Assembly (NCBI RefSeq): GCF_947507565.1 | Contig: NC_089189.1 | Location: 1,488,001-1,552,000, forward strand | DNA length: 64,000 nt | From: Oscarella lobularis | Taxonomy: Eukaryota; Porifera; Homoscleromorpha; Homosclerophorida; Oscarellidae | Reading direction: 5' to 3' | Shown here: in pieces, positions 33,068 through 45,975 of the stretch | Layout: each line of letters opens with the position of its first letter | Numbering within the stretch: position 1 is the first letter of the stretch | Notes under the pieces: generated by a model | Database searches by the model: none | What the model saw: only the letters and a program-made list of their open reading frames with translations | What the model was told of the DNA's origin: nothing | Program-made: the position numbers and the translations under genes

Positions 33068-34773
33068 ACACTTCTATGCGATCAGCCCGGTACCGGTTTT
33101 TTAATATCGTCAATTAAACGTCTTCCGGGCGGCAATTGACTGGTAGCAGCGGGTTCGCAATGCCGTGAAACCACTGAATACCGTATATAGGACGGGTACA
33201 TCTCAGTTCATGCTTACAATAGACTGCATATCCGCTGGTAGCAGCGGGTTCGCAATGCCGTGAAACCGCGGAATAGATTGGACGGGTACATCTCAGTATA
33301 TGCACCGATTACGCAGTCGGGTCTACTTTGCATCGAACGCAGTCTGCAGCCGAAGCGGGTACATTAGAAGTGCGCGATGGACCTACCGAATTTTGATTGT
33401 CGTTGTTCGACCTCAATTAAAAGTTCACTGCACGGTTTCTCGGTGGCCACGGAATAGCCAAAACGATGCCTGCATTCTAGATGCGAAAATGCGCTTTCCG
33501 GCATCCTAGGCGCTTAGACCAGGGATACTAGACAATAGGGATAAGAAACGCACGCATGGCAGTGTACATTGTGACGCATGATGCGTGACACGCCACGCCC
33601 CTTCACCACTTGGACCTCTGTCAAATAATTATCGATATCTCCAAATCTGAAAGCTGCAGAGCCTTCTAATATTTTGGCAAGGTTTGGAACTGACTACGAA
33701 TTAATTTCCTTTTGTCGTTTTTATCAAACGAGGCTGCCTACGACGATTTTGCCCCGTTTCTCTTCAGCACGCGACTTTGTGCAATTGTTATGATTGTTTG
33801 AAAGGATTTTAGATCCCCAAAGTCTATTCGAATATTAGACTATAAACGTCAAAGTGCAACTGTCCTGCCCAAGATCGTCTGTCATTCCTAATCACCAGAT
33901 TAAAGGCAATTTTGCAATTTGCCAATAGAGGTGCTTAGCAGAAAATCGTCTCGATTTTGACGGTTAGAAACCAGTAATGATTTTGGGCAATACAGTTGCA
34001 CTTTGAGGTATATTGTCAACAATTTAAATGAACTTTGGGGTTCTGAAAACCTCTAGAACGATCATAACAATTGCACAAAGTCACGGTGATGGGGTGCTGT
34101 AGGGAAACGGGTCGAAATCGTCTATAGGACATCATCGTTTTGCTTTAAAACGACTTTCGAGAATGTTGCAAAAACATTTTGCAACCTTGCCAAAATTATT
34201 CACTTGCTCTCGAGCTTTTGGATTTCGAGAAATCGGGGAATTACTTAAGAGAGTTCAAACGGACGTGGAGGGGGGCGTGCCGAGTCACGCATGTATTATG
34301 ACGTTACAATAGGCCATGCGCGCGTTTCTTATCCCTATTGTCTAGTATCCCTGCTTAGACCAAGCATCCATGGTTATACCAGACACGCAGATTACCGATT
34401 GGACTGAGAACCACACTGTGTTTTGCAAAAAATACAGATTCTCAAATCTCAGAACCATTCTGAATACGTTATGTCGAATCAACGCAAGGTCAACCGGTTG
34501 CGAGAGCCAGACAATTGAATAACGGTTGGCGGGTTCCAAACAAATCTGTCGAACTGGTTTCAAATTATTGTCTTCCGACTAGCAGTGACTATTCGCTGCC
34601 ACTTGCTCCGACCTGAAAAGAGTGCCCGGTAACTTGGAACGCTTTTACTCAAGGGCAGTTCGCATGAACGGACCGGAAGTCGTACAGGAAGTTATGGTTC
34701 TAACGAACGTCTGACTCTTTTCCTTCTCCGAAACAGAAACGAACCACCCGGGCGAAGCCGGGTAATTAGCTAG
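33068..34773 (+). mobile_element. Helitron unit 1 (non-autonomous, 5'-truncated)
   Basis: It matches the 3' part of unit 4 (44,226-45,055), starting near CACTTCTATGCGATCAGC. The 3' end has the hairpin ACCCGGGCGAAGCCGGGT followed by AATTAGCTAG, fitting the Helitron rule of a hairpin a few bases before CTRR. A 98-bp internal unit with GGTAGCAGCGGGTTCGCAAT is duplicated (33,138 and 33,236). An 832-bp foldback element is inserted at 33,521. No ORF. Confidence 0.75.
33521..34352. mobile_element. 832-bp foldback transposon with 9-bp target duplication
   Basis: The ends AGGGATACTAGACAATAGGG are inverted copies, nearly identical over about 40 bp and similar over much of each arm. GCTTAGACC is present exactly on both sides (33,512-33,520 and 34,353-34,361) and only once in the empty paralogue at about 44,580. 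A 9-bp duplication with long inverted repeats fits Mutator-like elements. Inner stretches are also mirrored (CAAAGTGCAACTGT; TTGTGCAATTGTTATGA), so the whole element can fold on itself. No transposase is encoded. Confidence 0.85.
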
Positions 34774-37700
34774 TCTCTACCACTTTTTAAAAGCATACGC
34801 GCCATCCTTTGTAGAATGGTCACGTGCCGACTTTGTTCGCGAACTCCTCCGTCGGATCGCTTCGGAAGACGACGTCCCTTCGCGAGCGAATTTTGCGAAA
34901 GGACGAGTACCGCGTGGTGGGCTTCGATTTCGTCGGGGCCCCTTTCGGAAATCGTCGATTTTCGAGCGATTCCGGCGTCGTTTCGCTTCGTTCGAAGTGC
35001 CGAGAGCGATCATTCGACACCACGAAGCGTTTTCGATCTTCGAATCGCGCCGAAAACGTCCGCGAAGCTCCCTTTTGGGCGATTTTCGCGATCCATCGAT
35101 TTCGAACCGCGCGCGGACGACTTTCTCGACGACAGCGTCGATTTATCGCGTTGTCCTGAACACCCTTCCACTTTCGATTGCCGATCGAGGCCCCTTTCCG
35201 GGAAATCGTCTTTTTTCTATGAAATCGCCCACTTCCGCCAGTCGTTTCCGCTTCCGAAAGCGATTTGTCGATGCCGCGAAGCCCTTTCGTTCGCGAAGTC
35301 CCGAAATCGCTTTCTCGCACTGTTTTCCTCGCTGACGTCATCGAGAAAATCCCGCACCATCTTGCATTCCGTCGCTTATACGGGTAACAGCCATTGTCTT
35401 TTTTGCGTGTCCGTTTCGGCTCTTCTCGGCTTCTCCTCCGTGTTTTTCGGTCTCAGTCGCTCTCTAAACTGTCTTCTCGCTCCGTTGCAAGCGAGAATAG
35501 CCTATCGGTGAATTGCTCGCATGCATTTACGCGTTCCCCGATCGTTCTCTGTGCCGCAAAGGTCTCTCGAACGTTCTGTTCTCGGCGTTCGAACGTTGCT
35601 GACGACGATTTCATCGCCCCGTCGTCATCTCTCCGGTGAATTCGCCACGTCCACGTCCTTTTCCCTATCGCCGCCATCTTGGCATTTTCGACGGTCTCGC
35701 GACGATATCTGTACGAGCCGTTTCGACGCCGATTCTTCGCCAATTCCCATTTTCGTCGGAATTGCCGTCGCGAGAAGCCGTGGCGCTCATTGGTACTTTA
35801 TTTATTCCCGTCTCCCTGATCGTTGATTGCTCTGGCGTAGTTTTGTTTTTCGAAACGTTCTCTTTTCAAACGTTTCGATTCTCCACTCTCGAAGAGTCGA
35901 TCGCGTTCGGTCGACTGTCGCTCAGTGAGTATTTCGACATTGCTTTGTTCCGTAGCAGAAGTTTAATTCCGCTTTTCTTTAGATTTCACAGACACTCGAC
36001 GTTTTAGTCCGTGCCCTGCGGCCGGACTACTTATTATCCCAAAAAACCAAAAAAAACCCAGAAAAGCCAAAACAACAGAAACAACAGATAAACTCAGGCA
36101 AAGCGAAAAAATCTCTCTCCTAGATTTACCGTCAATTCGCAATGCCCCGGAAGAGAAAGAACGTCACCGACAATGCCGAGGTTTCTCGCCATGCGAAAAG
36201 AATGCGTACAGCGAGATCCTCATCACGAGACACAAGAGACCATTCATATGCAGTTCACTCCTCTGATCTTTCCTCTACGACGCCCGCCACCGCTGAATTG
36301 CTTTCCGACTCTTCCACAGATCGCCGCCCCCTAATCCCTTCCCATTCACACGTTTTCCAATCTGTTCTTTCCCCTGGTGCACCCAGTAATTCCCTTCTCA
36401 CTGTGTCCTTCTTAAGCGCCTCAAGTCTTTTACCACGTCTTCCTTCATCAACTATTTTGCCCATCTCAACAGAATCTCCTTTCTCGCGTAACTCATCAGC
36501 AGCTGCCATTCTCGCTGAACAGACAAGCAACACAGCCAGAAGTGCAGAGCGTTTACCGCATCAAGCAACGCAGATTCCGTGTGATATGGTAACAATGGTA
36601 CAAAATAGAGACCTCCCGCCCCCACTGTCACCAAGCAATAGCGAACAACCTGCCCCTACAGCGAATGATGCAGACACGCGCGAATTTGCGACAGATCAGG
36701 TTAATATCGTCCAGTCTTTGCCCATTCAATCGGCGGAAGACACCGCTCAAGACGTTCACCCACCCGCACCAATACCTAACGAGCGTGCAGAAGTACACGA
36801 CGTACCCGTACCTCTCCCAAACTATCCCGCATTTCATTATAACCCGCGAAATCTGTACGATGGCGCACGCACAGGTTCAATGTCAGCTACCTGCCTTCAC
36901 TGCAATGCAAAGAAGTGGCCAACCGAACCTCCGGGAATTTGTTGCGCAAACGGCAAAGTTGACGTTCCTTTGCTTGGTCCTCCTCCCGAGCCGTTACGCG
37001 CTCTTCTCACGACCAACACACCACCAGCGAAAGAATTCAGAAACAAAATTCGCACGTACAATTCATGCTTTGTTATGACGTCATTTCAAGCGCACACTGT
37101 AGTCGAGCCCGGATTCATGCCCACCTTTAAAGTTCAAGGGCAAATTTACCATAATATCGGACCTCTCACTCCTGCAGCTGAACAGCAACCCCAATTCGTC
37201 CAAGTATACTTCATAGACGATCGTGGTCAACAAGCCGACGCCAGATTATCTTGGCAAACGGACCGAGAATCGCAGCTAAATAGGGACCACCCTTCACCTA
37301 CAAGACATGCTCCACCAACACAACGAGCACGTTCGCATTTTGAAAACCGCGCTCGATCAGCGAACACCAGACATGCCTGACTATCGTGTCGTTATTCGCG
37401 CCGACAGAGTTCCCCGAGGCCAACATCAACGAACGTTCAATGCGCCATCTGGCAACGACGTTGCTGCAATTTTACCCGAAGGTCAAGAAGGATATCGCGA
37501 CATCGTCCTTTCCAATAGAGATGATACAATAAAACGCATTACCGAAATTCACAGATCTTATGATTCGTTGCAATACCCGCTTCTTTTTCCGAGAGGCGAA
37601 GACGGATACACAATATTGTGCCGACAAAAGGATTCGAAAACGAATCGAATCATCGAGAAAAAAATGTCAATGCTTCAATTTTACGCATTTCGAATCATGC

Positions 37701-40700
37701 AGCGCGACGGCGACTTTAACATTCTTCTACGTGCAGGCGAATTGTCTCACCAGTTCATTGTCGACGTTTTTGCGAAAATAGAAACTGACAGACTAAACCA
37801 CATGCGCACAAATCAAGAACAACTTCGTGCTGCCTCCTACACGGCCCTAAGAGATGCAGTCGAAACTGACGGCGACGTGAGCAACGTCGGTCAATTGGTC
37901 GTGTTGCCGTCGTCATTTACCGGAGGACCCCGATACATGCACGAAAAGTGCCAAGACGCAATGACGTACGTCAAGCATCACGGAGCTCCCGATTTATTCA
38001 TAACCATGACCTGCAATCCAAATTGGCCGGAAATTACGAGCGAACTCTTTCCCGGACAATCACCAAAAGATCGGCACGATCTCATAGCAAGAGTTTTCCG
38101 TTTGATTGTTCAAAGGTCCTTGTACCTGGTGGACACGCAACACATTTACGGCATCAAACGGTGCCACGTGTACACGATCGAGTGGCAAAAGCGCGGCCTA
38201 CCTCACGTACACTGTCTCTCTTGGATGGTAGAAAAAATTCGTCCCGATCAAATAGACAGCATCATAAGCGCCGAACTTCCCGACCCCAACGAAGACCCAG
38301 AACTTTTCGCAACAATAACCAAGCACATGATCCACGGACCTTGCGGCCAACTCAATCGCAGATCTCCTTGCATGAAAGACGGCCAATGCACCAAACATTA
38401 TCCTAGAGAGTTTTTGCGCGAGACCATCACATCGCTCAACGGTTATCCCCTATACCGACGTCGATCTCCAGAAGACGGCGGAATAGAAACGACCATAGGC
38501 AGATTTCACGTTGACAACAGGTGGGTCATTCCGTACAGTCCATTTCTATCTCGCACTTTCGGCTGCCACGTGAACGTCGAATACTGCAGGTCCATTTGCG
38601 CGCTGAAGTACCTCATGGCCTACTTGAACAAGGGCAAAGACAAAGCTGTCGTTAGCTTAGCAAATCGGCACAGGAACGACGAAATCACGCGGTACCAAAT
38701 AGCGAGATACATTAGTACAAACGAAGGCGTTTGGCGCATGCTTCAGTTTCCCATTCACGACCACTTTCCAGCAGTCGAACAACTTCATGTTCATCTGGAA
38801 AACGGCCAGAGAACGCTGTTTAACGTTCAGAACGCTCCGGACCGTGCAGCAGAACCTCCATCTACGACGCTAACCGGTTTCTTCGAGCTCTGCGCTACTG
38901 ACAACTTCGCCAAAACTCTACTATACATCGACGTTCCACGATACTACAGATGGGTGAAAAAAAAGTGGCAGAGAAGAATACAAGGTCACCTCGTGCCCGA
39001 AACTGACGGCATTAGAAAGTCAACAACTTTAGGACGCATTTACACGGTGCATCCCAGAAACACCGAATGCTATCTTTTGCGACTTCTTTTGCTTCACGTT
39101 CGAGGACCGACGTCTTTTGCAGACTTAAGAACAGTAGATGGTACCATTTTTGACACCTACGCCGAAGCGTGCCGGGAACGCGGACTTTTGGCCGACGATC
39201 AGCATTGGCACCTCGCACTCACAGAAGCAACCGTCACCGATCGTCCTTACAAAATTCGCGACATGTTTGCCATCATGCTTCACATGTGCGAAATTTCCGA
39301 TCCTCTTCGTTTATGGGAACAACACAAAGAAGCGATGGCCCAAGATTTCCTCCGAACTCTTCGCAGACGCGCAAACGGCGACACGCTACCGTACACTGAC
39401 GCAATTTTCAACCGAGCTTTACTTTGCATCGAGAACAAGCTCCTTTCGTTTCCTGGAGGAAAACCTCTCAGCGATTACCATTTGCCCAGTCCTGATCGCT
39501 CTTCTGAACAAGAAGACGACAGCCTTCCTAGAGAAATTGCTGCTGAATACTTTTATAACACCGCTGAAATGCAAGAGCGACTCACACGAAACGAACACTC
39601 CCTCACCGAAGACCAAAGACAAATTTACGAAGAATTACTTGCTTACGTCGTTCAAGGTCCCAACGATTCCATCATTTTCCTCGATGCGCCAGGAGGAACA
39701 GGAAAAACCTACTTGCTCAATCTTTTCCTTGACAAAATACGATCGCAAGGCGAAATCGCTCTCGCAGTAGCTTCTTCGGGAATCGCAGCAACTCTCCTCA
39801 CTGGCGGCAAGACGGCCCACTTTGTTTTTAAACTCCTTTAGACATCAGTCGTTACGACCGTCCCACTTGCACCATTCAGAAGAACACCGCGCGATCGCGA
39901 CTTCTCTCCCTCGCCAAAGTCGTTGTGTGGGACGAATGCACCATGGCGAACAAAAAAGCTCTTGAGGCATTAGACAGATTCCTTCGAGATATTCGCAACA
40001 ACGACACACTCATGGGAGGTCTGCCTCTAATACTGGCAGGAGACTTCCGACAAATGCTACCGGTGATACCAAAAGGAACAAAGGCCGACGAGATCGCCGC
40101 ATGCCTCAAATACTCGCGCTCCATTTGGCCTAAAGTCCGAACTATGCGTTTGACAACGAACATGAGAGTTCATCTGTACGGAGACCGCGAGTCAGGCTCT
40201 TATGCAGAATTACTCTTGGAAATCGGCAATGGAACAATTCCCACTGGCCCTGAAGACGGTCTTATCAACGTACCTTGCGGCACCGTAGTCCAATCACCTA
40301 ACGAACTCATACAAGCCGTTTTCCCTCAACTTCACGAGCGATACAAAGACACCGCCTGGCTTGGCGAACGCGCCATTCTCGCTCCTCGAAATGACGCCGT
40401 CAATCAAATAAACGACACTATGCTCCAGCTCATACCAGACAACGAAAAAGTTTATCTCGCCGTTGATAGAACCAGACGATGCAGTCAACTATCCCACGGA
40501 AGTTCTTAATTCCCTGAATCCCCCCGGTCTTCCTGCGTACACCTTAGCTCTAAAAGTCGGTGCGCCTATTATGCTTCTGCGAAATATCGACGCCCCGAAA
40601 CTGTGCAACGGAACAAAGTTGACCGTCACCCGACTCTGCCCCAACGTTATCGAGGCGACAATTTGCACTGGACAGTACGCAGGCGAGAGTGTATTTATTC

Positions 40701-41138
40701 CGCGCATCCCTCTAATTCCTTCTGATTCCACTGTTCCGTTCAAGAGACTGCAGTTTCCCGTCAGGCTGTCCTTTGCAATGACGATAAACAAGTCGCAGGG
40801 ACAGACATTGAAAACGGTTGGTCTCAGTCTTCAGACCAAATGCTTTTCTCACGGCCAATTCTACGTCGCCTGCTCGCGTGTAAGTTCTCCTACTAATTTG
40901 TACGTCCTAACAGAATCTCCCAGAACAGCAAACGTAGTCTATCACGAAGTGCTTTAGCGGGACCTCCCCTTCCCCTTCCCTAACCCCAACCTACCTTATC
41001 CTACGCCTCGAAAGAGGCCAACATTTTTGGGCCACGTGGCGTACGGACCTCCCCGTGCCTGGGTAACTCCGACACGTACGCCAGTAAGTAAGTAATAAAT
41101 TTAAAACCACACCCGGGCGAAGCCGGGTAGTCAGCTAG
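34774..41138 (+). mobile_element. Helitron unit 2 (autonomous type, decayed)
   Basis: It starts TCTCTACC directly after the CTAG end of unit 1 and ends with hairpin ACCCGGGCGAAGCCGGGT plus AGTCAGCTAG at 41,138. A 5' region of about 1.35 kb with T-rich, CG-rich composition precedes the Rep/helicase gene. Confidence 0.85.
36142..40957 (+). pseudogene. Helitron Rep/helicase, frameshifted (unit 2)
   Basis: It is closely related to the intact protein of unit 5. Four pieces in alternating frames cover it: 36,142-37,290 (Ser-rich N-terminus and a Cys cluster CLHCNAKK), 37,307-39,841 (Rep domain with LPHVHC and YLMAYLNKGKDKA, plus helicase Walker A GGTGKTY), 39,925-40,500 (Walker B WDECTMANKK, GDFRQMLP) and 40,463-40,957 (INKSQGQTLK and the C-terminal YVACSRV motif). 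Frame breaks lie near 37,295, 39,838 and 40,470. Upstream starts and all catalytic motifs survive, so decay is recent. The protein would nick DNA and drive rolling-circle transposition in the nucleus. Confidence 0.9.
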
Positions 41139-43146
41139 TCTGCTGCACTAATAGCGAAGCGGCCATCTTGGACGCGATGGCCGCGCCCGCTTTCGGCCGC
41201 GAACTCCTCCGCCGGATCGCTTCGCGTCGCGAAATCGCCGCGCTCGCGCGACTCTGCGGACGATTCGTGACGACGTACCGCGCTCCGAATTCGTCGGGGC
41301 CCCTTTCGGAAATCGTCGAATTTCGACCGAATCGGGCGCTTTCGCGCTTCGATCGAAGTTCGGACGGCGATCGTTCGCCGATTCGAAGCGTTTTCGCTCT
41401 TCCGTTCGCGCCGAAAACGCCCGCGATGCTCCGTTTTCGACGAGTGCGCGCCGTCTTCCTCCTCGATCGATTTCGAAAACCGCTCGGACGACTCTCTCGC
41501 GAGCAGGGCCGCTTTTTCGCGTCTCTCTGAGTCGCCTTCCACTTTCGAACGGCGTCGAGGCCCCTTCCGGGAATCCCGCTCTTTTCTAGGTGATCGCTTA
41601 CTTGCGCGCTCCTCGCGAACTTTCCACGCTCATTAATCGATGCCTCGAAGCTGTTTCTTCGCTCTCTTTGCGACGAAACCGCGTTCTTCTCTACGTTTTC
41701 GAAGTTCGCACGCACCATGCATCTTCGACATCGGGTACACAACGGGCATTCCGCAATGCCTTCTAAATCAAAAACTGTGGGCATGGATAAAACTGTACGT
41801 TTTTGATGGGCACCTCAAACTGGGCATTTCGCAAATACGAACAATGCCCATTGGGAGCGGGTTTTACTTCGGCTAACATTCGTACGACGTCGAGTTGCAG
41901 GCAGTAAAGTCGTCTGGTAGCTGTCAAATTTAATTAACGCGTGCACGTAAACGACAGTTAAACGCAATTTTTTTTGTATAAATGCGACTTTCACTAAAAT
42001 TTCGATTCGGAGCTAATTAAGTTACACAATGGTCTTTCCGCAATGCCTTCAAAATAAATAAGCTGTGTGCATGGATCAAATTGGACATTTGATGGGCACC
42101 TCAAACGGGTATTTCGCAAATGCGAACAATACTTGCTTTGTCCGTTCAATAGGGCCGCTGCCATCACCTGCCTCTTCTTTTCGACAATTAATAAATTAAT
42201 CGCAGTGGGAGCGGTTTTTTTTTGCGGATAACACTGTCTGCATTCATTTGCGATCATACGTGCTACGGCGAGTAGGCAGCGGCAGGAAGTGAAGTCGGCG
42301 GGTAGCAGTCAAATTTAATTAATTCGAGTCCGTAAACGACAGCTAATCGCAATCTTTTTGCACAAATGCGACTTGAAGTGTAATTTTGACTCGGAGCGAA
42401 GGTACACAACGGGCATTCCGCAATGCTTTCAAAAACATGGCGTATTTCGCATACACCGACAATACTTGCTTTGTTCTTTTACTGGGATGGCAGTACCTGT
42501 CTCTTCTTTTTACAATCTATCGCAGTGGGAGCGGGTTTTACTTCCGCTAACATGGTCTGCATTGAAGTGAAATCATACGTACGACGACGAGTGGAGAGTG
42601 GCAGGCAATGAAGTCGGTGGGTAGCTGTCGAATTGTATTACTGCAAGTCCGTGAACACTGCTAAAAAGTCAACAGTCAGAAAATCGTAGCATAATGACGG
42701 TGGAGCGGGTATCTCACGTGTACTCTCCTATGTAGGCACAATGCGTCAAATGCGAAACCGGTGTTGGGCGCGATTGTGCTTCTCAAGCCGGGTCACAGTG
42801 ATTAGAGAATGCCTCTCAGTTGCAGAAAATATTGCGTGCGCAATGCTTCGAATGCGACAACACTGTTAGGCGGACTTTTGCGAGCGAGACGGTTCTTGAG
42901 ACCTGTGGGAGTGACATCGACTTGCAGGACAGGCCCGGTGACGTTGCGAGCAGATCTCCCTCTTACCCTTGCCGTGGCTTGGGCTTCGAGATCGGGTACC
43001 AAGGAAACAATTCTCTCTCAGGGGCCGGAAGTGATGCCGAATGACCTGGCAGTGGTCCCGGAAATGCGCCCCTTGCACGTGTCTGCACGTACGCCAATAA
43101 GTAACGCCGACCGAAAAAACCCGAGCGAAGCCGGGTAGTTAGCTAG
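41139..43146 (+). mobile_element. Helitron unit 3 (non-autonomous, with internal tandem repeats)
   Basis: It begins TCTGCTGCAC after the unit 2 CTAG and ends with the hairpin CCCGAGCGAAGCCGGGT plus AGTTAGCTAG. The middle has three imperfect tandem copies of a 260-370 bp unit (about 41,730, 42,026 and 42,402) marked by GGTACACAACGGGCATTCCG and GTGGGAGCGG. Frames in the 5' part are a by-product of a CG-rich sequence shared with other units. No Rep or helicase. Confidence 0.85.
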
Positions 43147-45055
43147 TCTCTACCCCTAAAACCGAGTGCGCCATGTTTTCCAAGATGGCCGCGCCCGACG
43201 AAATCGCCTATTACTCTTGAGCCGAGCGGCCGAGGCTCCCTTTCGCTCGCTCGGCGCGCTTTTCGGACGAATGTAGATAACCTCGCGCGCTCGGTTCGCG
43301 TCGGGGCCCCCTTTCGGCGACCGCCGAAAAATCCCCTTTTCTCGTACACCGCGCATCGTCCGGCTCCGTTCGAACGCCTCGCGACGATCTTTCGTCGCCG
43401 CGAAGCCTTTCGACCCTTCGCTTTCGCCCGAAATCGCTCGGAAGGCTCCGTTTTCGAGCCTTCGCGATTATCGACCGATTTCGAAAGGCCTTCGGACGAC
43501 ACTCTCGACGACGGGGTCGCTTTTTCGCGTCTTCCCAAACACCCTTCCACTTTCGACCGGCGTCGAGGCCCCTTTCGGGGATCTGGCGATTTTCTCCGTA
43601 ATCGCTCGCTTCGGCGCTTAGTTCGAAATCCCGGCGACGATTTTTCCACTCTTCGAAGCCGTTTCTTTCGCCGAATAGCGCCCAAACCGCTTTCCAACCC
43701 GTCTTTGCGTCCCCAGACGTCATTTTTGCCTGCCCGCGCCATCTTAGAATTGGCGGGTCACGTGATCTAGCGATTCCTTCTCCTTTGCTCGCGTTTCGGG
43801 CTCATTTTTCACTTCGAATCCGTTCTTTCACTCCGTCGGAGGCGTTAGTTGAAAGTTCGACTGCTTCCCAATCCAGTTTGACTTCGTTTTCGTCTTAGTC
43901 AGTTTGTTCCTTCGATCGCGACTCACTTTCTCCGATTGGCATTTTCAGCCATTTCAACAGTGCTCTTGCACTGGAATCGCCGTCGTTTTCCCTTCTGATC
44001 ACATTTCCGAAAGCGACTCCTCTTGATCGAGGCCCCTTTTCCGATTTATTTTCGACTTTTCCAGCCATCCTCGCTGCAAATTTACGCAACCGTTAAACAC
44101 AGCTCAGCGATCGTTTCTACGGCCAAAACGGGTGCACACGCCAACGAATGTAGCGTACGTAGTTTTCCACGGTACCTAGCGATAGAAGCAGCGTTTGCTT
44201 TGGTAAGATCGCTCCAACAGGAGTCTGCACTTCTATGCGATCAGCCCGGTACCGGTTTTTTAATATCGCTAATTAATTAAACGTCTTCCGGGCGGCAATG
44301 GACTGGTAGCAGCGGGTTCGCAATGCCGTGAAACCGCGGAATAGATTGGACGGGTTCATCTCAGTGTATGCACCGATTACGCAGTCAGATCAACTTTGAA
44401 TCGAACGCAGTCTGCAGCCGAAGCGGGTACATTAGAAGTGCGCGATGGACCTACCGAATTTTGAATGTCGTTGTTCGACCTCAATTAAAAGTTCACTGCA
44501 CGGTTTCTCGGTGGCCACGGAATAGCCAAAACGATGCCTGCATTCTAGATGCGAAAATGCGCTTTCCGGCATCCTAGGCGCTTAGACCAAGCATCCATGG
44601 TTATACCAGACACGCAGATTACCGATTGACTCGTAACGCCATATTGGACTGAGAACCACACTGTGTTTTGCAAAAAATACAGATTCTCAAATCTCAGAAC
44701 CATTCTGAATACGTTATGTCGAATCAACGCAAGGTCAACCGGTTGCGAGAGCCAGACAATTGAATAACGGTTGGCGGTTTCCAAACAAATCTGTCGAACT
44801 GGTTTCAAATTATTGTCTTCCGACTAGCAGTGACTATTCGCTGCCACTTGCTCCGACCTGAAAAGAGTGCCCGGTAACTTGGAACGCTTTTACTCGCGGC
44901 GTCGCTTCGAACACGAAAACGGGTACCGGGTGCCTCAAGGGCAGTTCGCATGAACGGACCGGAAGTCGTACAGGAAGTTATGGTTCTAACGAACGTCTGA
45001 CTCTTTTCCTATTCCGAAACAGAAACAAACCACCCGGGCGAAGCCGGGTAATTAG
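43147..45055 (+). mobile_element. Helitron unit 4 (non-autonomous)
   Basis: It begins TCTCTACCCC and ends with hairpin CACCCGGGCGAAGCCGGGT plus AATTAG at 45,055; the usual GCTAG appears shortened. The second half matches unit 1 without the 832-bp insertion, and the whole is similar to unit 6. The 5' part includes CCATGTTTTCCAAGATGG, common to units 3-6. No gene. Confidence 0.85.
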
Positions 45056-45975
45056 TCTGCACCCCTAAAGACGAAAGTACGCCATGTTTTTTTCCAAGAT
45101 GGCCGCGTCCATCGAGATCGCCGATTTCTCCGGAGCGAAGCTTCCGAGCGCCTTTTCGCACTCCGGACGCCCTTTTCGGCCAAATGTAGATAACCTGGCG
45201 CGCTCATTTCGCGTCGGGGCCCCTTTCTTAAAAAATCGAAAAGGCCTTTTTTCCGCCAACGGCGCGTCGTTCGGCTCCGCTCGAGCGCCTAGCGACAATC
45301 TTTCGTCGCCGCGAAGCCGTTCGACCGTTCGCTTTCGCCCGAACTCGCTCGGAAGACGGCGTTTTCGAGCGGTCTCGATTATCGATCGATTTCGAAAGCC
45401 TTTTTTGCGGCCTTCTCGACGACGCGGCCGATATTTTACGTCTTCCCGACCGTCCTTCCACTTTCGACCGGCGTCTGGGGCCCCTTTCGGGGCACCTCGA
45501 TTCGACGTCATCACTGACGTTACCTGCGTCACCTGACAAGCGACCTCCTCCTCCTTCTCTCTCGCCGCGTTGCTCGGTTGGATCTCGCCGCTTTTTCGCT
45601 TTTTTCGTCGTCGTGGCTTTCTCGCGCTTCGTTTCTAGCGCCGATCGTGAGTTTTTCGTTCTGTTCCGAATTCGCCTTTCTCATTTCTTTTGTTTCTCAG
45701 ATCGCGATTCCCTGCGTGCCGCGGTGCAATTTAACGTAATCACCGCCTCTTTCGCGAAGTCTTCGCGTCTCGGTCTCGACGTCTTTTCGCTCGATTCGTC
45801 GTCGATTTCGTCGAATTTCCCCAGTCCGCGTTCCCGATATACGTCACGCGCACGTAATTCGATCTCTCGGCGTCGCTTTTCTGCTCGATATCGTTGCTCA
45901 ATTCGTCGCCGCTTTTTTAGCGTTCTCGCCCTTTTGAAATTCGGGGCCTGTTAATATCGTTTCCTATTTTTCAGA

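Noticed and set aside
34816-35511. 231-codon ORF and overlapping frames in the Helitron unit 2 leader
   Set aside because: CG-rich repeated sequence similar to the 5' parts of units 3-6, open in several frames at once, with no conserved protein between units.
43143-43742. 199-codon minus-strand ORF in Helitron unit 4
   Set aside because: Same CG-rich 5' sequence; frame not kept in units 5 and 6.
44222-44245. A nested Helitron start (TCTGCACTTC) inside unit 4
   Set aside because: Units 4 and 6 are similar on both sides of this point, and no 3' hairpin precedes it, so it is internal sequence.
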